Part shown: positions 55,401 through 64,000 of the stretch, in pieces
Layout of the letters: every line of letters starts with the position of its first letter
Position numbering within the stretch: the stretch's first letter is position 1
Position numbers and translations under genes: made by a program
NCBI GenBank assembly: GCA_019054805.1
Contig: JAHQIY010000002.1
Location: 2,356,001-2,420,000, forward strand
DNA: 64,000 nt
Origin: Brachionus manjavacas
Taxonomy: Eukaryota > Rotifera > Eurotatoria > Ploima > Brachionidae
Reading direction: 5' to 3'
Notes under the pieces: model-generated
What the model saw: only the letters and a program-made list of their open reading frames with translations
Told to the model about the DNA's origin: nothing
Databases searched by the model: none

Positions 55401-58400
55401 AACTCATGATCAAACTCAAAGCTCAAATTAAGATTTATCTTCGCTTAATTAAAATTAATGGAATAATAAATAAAATAATTCAAGTGTTGAAATAGTGCAT
55501 GAAATTAAAATCTGTAGAATTAAATGAAACGAAACAATAGAGTCATTCGAATTCCTAAACCTCAAAATAACTAAAAAAACCCTGATGAACCTTAAAAAAC
55601 GCTTTTAAAAGCGTCCGATTATTCTAAAATTGCGCAATTGTTTAAAAGTTGATTTAAAAAACTTTCATCAACCTGAAGAAAAGTGTTTTTTTTAACAAGT
55701 TTTTTTTGCCTATAATAGAGAAAAATAGCTATTTTAATAAAATGAGATGAATCCTTTCATAAGTGCGTTATATCTTACACTTTACTTGATCAGCTTCTTA
55801 AATCAAAATTAAACTCAATACAAAAAATTCTAACTCACAGAATCTGGGTGTCCTTTTTTGATTTTAAAACGACCATAAATCATTCTAATTTTAATAAACC
55901 TACTAAGATTTTAATTAAATTTAATTAAGGCATTTGGATGTTAAATTGAAATTCTTGAGAATCTGAATCCCGATAAATTGAAAAAACCTAAATTAATTGA
56001 ATTGAAAAAAAAACTGGTTTAAAAAAAATCAAATTTTTGAAAAACAAACTTTGTGAACCTTGTTATTATCAATTCTTGTTCTCTATTTATTTTATTTTTA
56101 AATAGTATTCCATGTCAATCATTGAATTCCTGATCGTTAACCATTTTTAATTTATTAATCAAATTTTTAATTGTTTCCTATCTAAAAAACATTTTTGACG
56201 ATTGCCCTCAACTATTCATACTAACTAGGTTTATGATAAGCTCAGATAATGCATTCAAACAATGATTGCTTAGAGTGCATTAAAATTTAAAACTTAATTT
56301 TTTTGATTGATAACTTATCGTCGATGTCAGAATTTAAAAATTATTAATCCTGCTTTATTTATATCCTTCCCAACTTGAACAGATGCATCTGCTACTCTGA
56401 CTAGAAATTCAACTTAAAATTAATTATTTAACCATTTTGGTTAAGCTTCTTAGATTATTTTGAAAAAATCAAACTTTATCGGGCAATAATTAACTTTAAG
56501 TAATGTAATTAATTTATACAAGTTCTGAATAAATCAATAAGTGTATTGTAAAAACTACTCTTTGACTCATTGCAAAGGCTAAAGAAACAATTCAAAATTT
56601 TGCTTTACTTAACTGGAAAATCTGATCCATTTTTAGAAAATAAATTTCTAAGTTTAATTCAGGCAAATTCCATGACAATTCGTTAAAGGCATTTAGCCTT
56701 ATTTTTAGCCTAATAATCAATTTATTAATTTAAGAAAAAATTTGAAACAAAAAACGGTGTTCTCCGAGAACATTGTTTTAGCTTAGGCAATGAAAATTTA
56801 TTTTTAACTTTGTCCAAATTTTGTTTTAAATTTGAAGCCCTTAAAATTTTTAACAGATATTTTTTTTGTTGGAAATTAAAAATTTCTCTTATTAAATAGA
56901 ATTATATTTTCATGATACTAAGTCAATAAAAAAAGCACGTTAATTTTTATTTTAAAATAAACTTCTGACAAAAAAGTGCATTATTTTTTATTAAAAGTTT
57001 AAACCCCTATTATGAATCTGGTTTTTAAATATTTAAAAAATGAAATTAATCATTTAAAAGCTAATGAGGTTTTTAAACTATGATCTTTGAATATAAATCA
57101 ACAAATATGTAATTTCATTTTTAAAAAATAACAAGGATTCAACATTTGAAACAAAGCTAAGAGAAATTCGTTTCATAGAAACCAAATATGATAAAAACTT
57201 TATTGCGCAGGCGTTTTTATCATTAGAAAATTCTATTTGAATCAGTTTCATCTTTTAACCAAAGATAAATTAAAATTTTTTAAAAAATAGATAACCGCAT
57301 ATCAATTTAGCACACCTAACAATTCTATTTTAGATAAGTCAGTCAAAGGCCTTGAAATATAGAAAAAAGACAAGGACTCTTTTTGAGTCAAGTTGTGGCT
57401 ATTCTATCTATTCCAACAAGTTTGTAAAAATATTTTCAATTTAAATTTGGAATACTGCACAACCCTCCCTCTGGCAATTGTAACTATATTTGACTTGAAT
57501 TAAATTAAAGCTACAATCTTGCTTCAAACCCTATTTCTTTTTTAAATTAAATAAAATCGTTGCTTGAATTCAATTTGAATTTGTAAATTGAAATTACACA
57601 ATAAAAACTAAATTAGGCCAAAATTTTAGCCCAATTTTTTTCCATTGTGTAATTCATGGATTATGTTCTCATTTTACACAGATACTATTTACCTAGGAAT
57701 TCTGAGCCCTTGGTTTCATATATGGCTTAGCTTGATTGACATGATATAGAAAAAAAATAAATCTAAAATAAAAACAGAAGTGAATAATAAATCCAAGCTA
57801 TCTATTTAAGGCAACTATTTAATTTGAACATTTGAAAAGTGGAAAACTAGAAAATAAAAATGGAAAAATATTAAATTCGAAAAATATAAAATAAAAATAT
57901 TTATATTTGTGGTAATTAAGCTGTAGTGTTGCTCATTTTGAGACACCCTTGTCGCCCATTAAAAATATCCAATATACAAATTAATAGAAACAATATATTA
58001 AATTGAAATATAAATTTAGTATCATTAAATTTAATTGAAACGTTTATATCGATACTTTTCAATATTAGTCCAATTTAGAATCAAGGTCTTCTCATTCTCC
58101 TAGAAAAAGATCGTTTCTCTTGCTCAGTTTCTTGGCTCGAAAATAAAACTTAAACTTTTTGAATTTTTTTTTCAAAAGTATACTTAGAAAGAATTGAGCT
58201 TCCGAAAACGCTTGAGTGAAATCTTTTTTTTCTTAACAAGATGCAAATAAAGAAATTGATACCTAGTGTCCAAATAAAAGACTTGTTGAGATCACATGTT
58301 ATACCATTTTTCAGCTTTGTGAGCAATTAACTTTTTGATTCTAGAGGATTTTGAAAAATAAACTTGGCGTGTAATGGTGTTTCGAATAAATAAGCTCTGT

Positions 58401-60515
58401 CAACTAGTTAATGATGCCAAAGGTATCCAGTTATAAATCAAATATTAATTAATCTTTGTTTTCTTTTTTCTTAATTTTCATAGTCAATTTCACTAATCCT
58501 TTTTTAATTGTTGATTTACGGACATTATTTGATTGAAACTTGGTCTTATCTCAACTCATAATATTTTTATCTAGGCAAAGTTTACTACTTTGTTCAGCTG
58601 ATGCATTTCCTTGGTAAACATTTAAAATAATTGACAAATTTTAACTAAATTTTTGTCATTTGATTTTCTTTTCAAAAATTTTATCAAAAATTGTGTGACA
58701 ATTTTCCACTTCGAAATTTACTATTTAAATTACTATTTAGATGAAAAAATGAATTTATCTTTTCTTACAAAATTTAAGTTTTATCTCGCAGTTTGTTTGA
58801 TATGACAGATGATTCATCAGAGTCCTATATTCATTTCGAACAAGAGTTTGAACGATGAAATATATTATTTCTGCTTCTAGAAATTTGTTAATTCATAAAT
58901 AAAAAACTGTGCTGAATCTCAAGTGGAATGATAATCAAATTTAATAGCAAAGTTCTTGCCAAGTTTGGTCTTGCTCATTCATTCTATTGATTCCTGGTAT
59001 TGAGAGAAATTTTTTATCATAAATAAAATTTCTCTCTAAAAATAAAAAAGAACTTAAACTTATCAAACAAAACAAAAATAATCCTCTGTATCTTTGTTTG
59101 TTACCTAATTAAAAGAAAATTTTTTTGCTGAGAACTTTTTGTCAGAAATAAATCCACTTAAAGTGTAACTAAACAAAGTACAGAACCAAAAAAATTTGTT
59201 TAAATACTTTTGTTGAATTACGCTTGTCTAAATATCTTATCTGACTATCAGGTATCCAGAAAATGAGAGTAATTTATTAAATGAGCATAGTGTTTTGACG
59301 GATATATCAATAGAATAAAAATTAATTACCGAAACAAGGCTCCAGTAATCCTAAGCTAAAATAGCTATGATCAATTGATCATAATTCTAGACAGCATTAG
59401 TTTAAAAAATTTTTAAAAGTTTTTGGTAATCACAGAGCCCAAACAAATTTGACTTTGAATCCTAAGTGCCATACCGATTGGGTTCTCTTAAATATTGATC
59501 CTAGCAATCGAATATCCTTTTTCTAAGAGCAAACGAAGCACTTTATTAATAATAAATTGCTTCGCTTTGTATCTAATATTTACAAGTTATAAGGTAAACA
59601 TTAGGTGTATGGCTTCGGAAAATAGATTCTTGAATAGCTTGTCTAGAAAAATGGTCCGACAAAAATTGAGCCATAGAGTATTTGGTAAATTTGTGAGGGG
59701 CTTTTATAGTAAGATAAACACAAGCAAAACACAAATAATTAATTTAAATAATTCTTCTTGTTTTAATATTTTGTTATTCTAGATTTTGACATGTGCGAGC
59801 CTTAGATTTGATGCCAGTTGTAGGACACAATTACCAAGAAGAATTAATTAGAATTTAGACGATAAATTTATAAACTTTTTTCTTATTAGTTTGATGCTGA
59901 ATAACTTATGTTCTCTTTTTCTTTTTTATAAATTGATTCATTGTGAGCATACGTCAGTTTTTGTGATTGATTTGAAATAGTCAATCAAGCTCGGAAAGAG
60001 AGTAAAGATTAATGAATTATTTGATTCGCTTTTCTGATAATTGTGACTTGGAAAGAATATAATTTTATACCATGAATTTTGAGAACAAGTATTAGTCTTT
60101 ATTTGTCAAATCTATTTTAATCAAATAATATTGAAATTTTGCATCGGCACATTAAATCTGACAGCCACACGCAAATAAAATTAAATTTAAAATTTTTTTT
60201 AAACAACTATTTCGACAAAATATTTGAGTAGACTTGACTATCTAGGCTCGAGGAAATATACTTAATGGTCTTAAAATTAAGCTAATTAGTAAAAATCTTC
60301 TAAAATTTTTTAAATGACAAATTATATTAATCACAAATAATTAGACACATTTAATTCAACTTCTGTAAGTGCTGAATGAAAATATCCAAAAAGCCTACCA
60401 ATTCTGTAGTCATGCAATCTTTGCCAGTCAATCCCAACGAGTCCGATCCACAGATAAGAACCCAGAATTTTTTCGGGTATCAGTTTTGAGTAAGAATTGG
60501 CTTTTTTAAACAACC

Positions 60516-60672
60516 GTACCGTACCAGACTCAGTAGTATTTTTACCATATTTTTTTAGGTTACCAATCCAAGCCTTTTACCTATTTGATCAATTTTACGG
60601 GATCCAAAACCATCGGTTTTGGGTTGGTAACCTGAAAAAAAGGTAAAAATACTACTGAGTCTGGTACGGTAC
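60516..60672. repeat. Foldback with ~48-bp arms
   Basis: The arms 60516-60565 and 60625-60672 are nearly perfect inverted copies sharing GTACCAGACTCAGTAG and TATTTTTACC, separated by about 59 bp. Outside and inside, the word ACCCGAAAAA or its complement occurs three times (near 60471, 60671 and 60738), and GATCC/GGATC and CCCAAC words are also mirrored. It may be the core of a larger foldback element of about 60430-60770. Confidence 0.7.
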
Positions 60673-63600
60673 CCGAAAAAAATGAGTGGGTTGGGGATCG
60701 GATCTGGGTAACAAACCCAATCCCAACCCAAACTATATACCCGAAAAAAACAGCGCTAATGCCTGGTCCGATCACAGAAAACTAGGGACAGGATCCAAAT
60801 CTATCTCGAATTCCTAATAAGAAATAAAAGAAAATTTTTTATATTCAAAAAATCATTAATCCAATAAAAAGATCCAAAAAGATCTCTGGTCCCTTAATTC
60901 ATGGAATGAAGGATCATTTATTTAAGATCAAGTACCTATTATCTTATTTTTTGGATTTGCTCATTCTCCCAGTCAATTTATTCTGGTTGCAACATCGATG
61001 ATGTTCCTAAATTCATGATGATTCAATTTTTTGAAAAAGCGATTAGTTTAAATTTACCATTTTGTTGGTAGAATTTTGAAAAAACTGATGATCGTGGATG
61101 GAAAATGATGATTAGTCACAGTACTTATCGATTTAAAATTTAAAATTAGTTGACCAAGTTAACATTAAAGAGCTTTCAAAGTAAAACATTAAGTTTAGTA
61201 TAAATTTTTATCCACTTAAGGTTTCAGCAAAATTCGTTGATGATCCCACTACTTTTTCAGGAAAAATGAAAATAAGAGCGCTGGACCAGAACCAACTTGC
61301 AGAAAGATAATAAATCTAATTCTGAAGGTGTTATTAATAAATTAATAAAAAGTTGTTACTATCAAAAATAAAAATTAAATCTAAATTTAGCCCTTGCACA
61401 AACTCTGAATTTTCTTTGAAATTTTGAAAGTTTTGTAAAAAAAATGCGAAAATTATCAAAATTTATATTTGTCTAAAGCACCTTCAAAACTAATTTTATT
61501 ATCACTCTGGAAATCACTCGAACGCTCTTTTATGAAGAAATTGAATATGAATATTTTCCAAAGTTTGTTTCACATTTTAATAAAGTTATTCTATATTCAG
61601 AAATTAATTAGTTTATGTATCTTTGTTTTGAAAAAAAAATTCTAAAAAAAATCGAAGAAGCAAAAAGGAAATTATTACTTACCTAAAAAGTAAGTTTGTA
61701 TAATTTGTTATAAAATGGAAAAAAAAGTCCTTAAAAAATGAAAAGCTTGATCTTACGACCCTTTCTATCCTTTAAAAAACAACTATCGGTTAAACTCTAA
61801 TTTGCCCTGCTTAAACTCACTTTCGGAATCAAAAATTTATAGATTTCAGCAAAGTCAAAAAATGTCTACAAATGTATTCTCAAGCTCACATTTGACACTC
61901 ATTCGAATATATTTCAACATTTATTTTGAATTCTAAATTTTATGAAGATTCTACTTGACTATTGAGAAATTTATGACCTTTTAAAGTTTTTCAAATGACT
62001 TACTAATCTATTTATTTTATTCAAATTCCCTAAATTTCATTCTATTGCCCTCTTTATAGCTTTTTTTGTTATTTTTATTTTTCGATTAATCTAACTTAAT
62101 CAAATAATTAAGAATTTTGAATAAATGATGCCTTTTTTTGGATTTTTTTATATTTGAACGAAACTTAACAGATATACCAAAAATAATATCATTAAGTAAA
62201 TTTTTTGATAACAGATCTATTTTATTTTTTTAAAAAATTAAAAAAAAAACGATAAATAAGGTGAAAATTAAGATTAACACTTTCATATACATCCAAAATA
62301 GCCCTGAAATATTTTCTAGATTCATCAATTTGCAAAAACTCTGCAATCATGTGCAAATTTCGGAGAAAATGCAGACTTTATGCAGAAGTGAAATTTAAAA
62401 AAGAACCTTTAAAAACAGAATTTATTAGCAAATCGCTCCGGCTCTGCTGCTAATAACTTCACTCTTCCGAATGAAAGTTATTAGTTGCATTTTTTATCAA
62501 AAATGTGGTATTTTCTGAAAAATTTAAATATCTAGATTAAATTTTTTAAGTGTTTAACAGTTTATTTTTATCATCATTCTTATTTGCAAATTCTTCTAAC
62601 TACTTGGCCAAAAAAGAAAGACTAAGTTTTCTTCTGACCCATCAAGACCGATACCGATGCCTATTTTTTAAATAAAAATTAATCAAATAAGAAAAACTCA
62701 ATCAGAATTCCCTAGGAAAATAAATCTGGAATCTGTCTTGGTAATTCCCTTTATTAACATATGCCTATGATATTGTGATACATTTAGTTAAAATTTTTTG
62801 AATTTGAAACAATTAATCTTCACATTTAAATTAAATTTTTTTAAATTTTAACTTTGGTTTTTCATTTTTTTTTCAATATTGGCAAATTGGTGTCTATTTG
62901 GATAAATAATTATAACAATATTTATCAACTGGTTTAGATGTTTTATTCTAGATGCATAGTAGAAGATCATTAATACTTGTTTTTTGTTCTCATATGTCTA
63001 GGTTCTACACTAATGTGCATATTATCTTTTAATATTATTAAATTTATTTCAAATAACACCTCCAGGGTAATATATATTTTTAGAGAAAATCTTAAGTAAA
63101 CTTTAATTTTATATTTCTACTGGAAAAAAAATTTTTTCATCCTATATAAATTATTTTTTTAATTCAAAATAAATTGAAAAAAAATCTTTATTACTCAATT
63201 TCAAATCATAATATTTTACCTATAAACAGATTACTATTTTCAGCTTCTTTTAGCGTATTCTAAAACTAAAGCTATCTATTACTGTGTTAGCTTATGAAAT
63301 TTTTGAGTTTTAATGAAAAAGAAAAATGATTAATATTTTAAAAAATGAAAAAATTGTAAATATCTAGAGAGGTTTAAAACATAGATTTTGTAAGTATCAG
63401 TTTTCAAAATATTTTATAATTTTCTAGAAAAACTATTTACAAAACAAAGAATAATTTAAAATTTGCTTGTCCAATTTTAGGTACGGATTATAAACTTTCA
63501 AAGAACTAGAATTTAACAAAAATTTAAGAAAGGAAAACAATTATTGAAAATTCTGGATGTTCATAAATATGAGACTTTTTTCTTTAAATTAAATCTTGAC

Positions 63601-64000
63601 ATTTCCTTGAATATACAGCTGACATTTGCTTACCAGATCAAGATTTTTTTTTAAAAATAATTTAATAGAATTAAAGATTTTAAAATATTGAAATTAAATA
63701 AAGATGAAAAAAAGTAGGAAAGTAACTACCTAGATAATTGACATTTCAGATGACACTAACTTAAAAGATTATTTAAGAATGATCCAACAAAGTTTTGAAA
63801 ACTCAACTTATTCTGAAATTCAATAGAAATTAAAAAAAACTACTTAATATTTAAATTAGAATTTATATTTGTGAAAAAGTTGTTTTTGAGTCAGTTTAAT
63901 TATAACTAAATACTTTCATCAATAAAAGAATTTATAAAAAGTATAAGCTTCAAGTGAGTCACATGAGAACGATGAGTTTTTCAATTAACAATGCAGCATA

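Larger units (their letters stand above)
45100..64000. other. ~19-kb region without a recognisable gene
   Basis: No long reading frame, no conserved domain and no chain of splice-compatible exons could be found on either strand. The few frames over 60 codons (near 45676-45900, 59495-59782, 60331-60775) start at non-ATG codons or run through repeats. The sequence is AT-rich throughout with small GC-richer patches (about 45210-45300 and 45560-45800, the latter upstream of Sestrin). It could be a gene desert, a very large intron, or hold non-coding RNA genes that cannot be seen by eye. Listed separately within it: a CA repeat, a tRNA-like piece, a LINE relic and a foldback. Confidence 0.5.

Noticed and set aside
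59495-59782. 95-codon plus-strand frame in the gene-poor region
   Set aside because: It starts at TTG, has no motif, and ends in AT-rich sequence without a splice partner; it may be chance.
60331-60775. Two minus-strand frames over the foldback
   Set aside because: They run through the inverted repeats, which explains the absence of stops.

Overview
This window looks like AT-rich nuclear DNA of an animal. The genes are interrupted by short GT-AG introns (about 45-60 bp in the PDE12-like genes, 1-2 kb in others), coding islands sit in very AT-rich flanks, and the clear genes are animal types: a WWP/ITCH-type HECT ubiquitin ligase, SMARCAL1, Sestrin and two PDE12-like phosphodiesterases. With the many CR1/L2- or Jockey-like LINE pieces this would fit a spiralian such as a monogonont rotifer, but that placement is inference. 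All gene models were assembled by eye from reading frames, splice sites and recalled family sequence; each one given closes in frame.

Layout. 1-9.2 kb: a three-exon gene for an unrecognised repeat-rich membrane protein (+), a 728-bp MITE with ~190-bp inverted repeats, and a nearly full-length but broken LINE (-). 9.3-14.9 kb: two tandem PDE12-like genes (+) whose intron positions match except for one extra intron in the second. 15.3-18.6 kb: LINE fragments and a possible solo LTR. 19.2-25.8 kb: nine-exon C2-WW4-HECT ligase (-). 26.7-27.1 kb: small predicted secreted Gly-rich protein (-). 27.5-31.0 kb: two-exon SMARCAL1 (-). 33.1-33.9 kb: four-exon gene of unknown function (-). 34.2-35.7 kb: an old LINE with a second LINE nested exactly in its YxDD catalytic motif, flanked by a 25-bp target-site duplication. 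36.8-37.8 kb: nested foldback element. 39.3-45.0 kb: three-exon Sestrin (-), with a ~910-bp inverted-repeat element and LINE tails in its introns. 45.1-64 kb: about 19 kb without a recognisable gene, holding a tRNA-like remnant, a LINE relic and a foldback repeat.

The host genes do not form one pathway. They cover RNA/2-5A turnover (PDE12-like), protein ubiquitination (WWP/ITCH), replication-fork repair (SMARCAL1) and leucine/stress signalling to mTORC1 (Sestrin). The richest unexplained structure is in the mobile elements: several LINE families share a short 3' module with a hairpin and a trinucleotide tail, and three inverted-repeat elements have no visible transposase. I found no convincing new multi-gene system; the best candidates for novelty are the repeat-rich membrane protein at 1.8-3.4 kb and the inverted-repeat elements.
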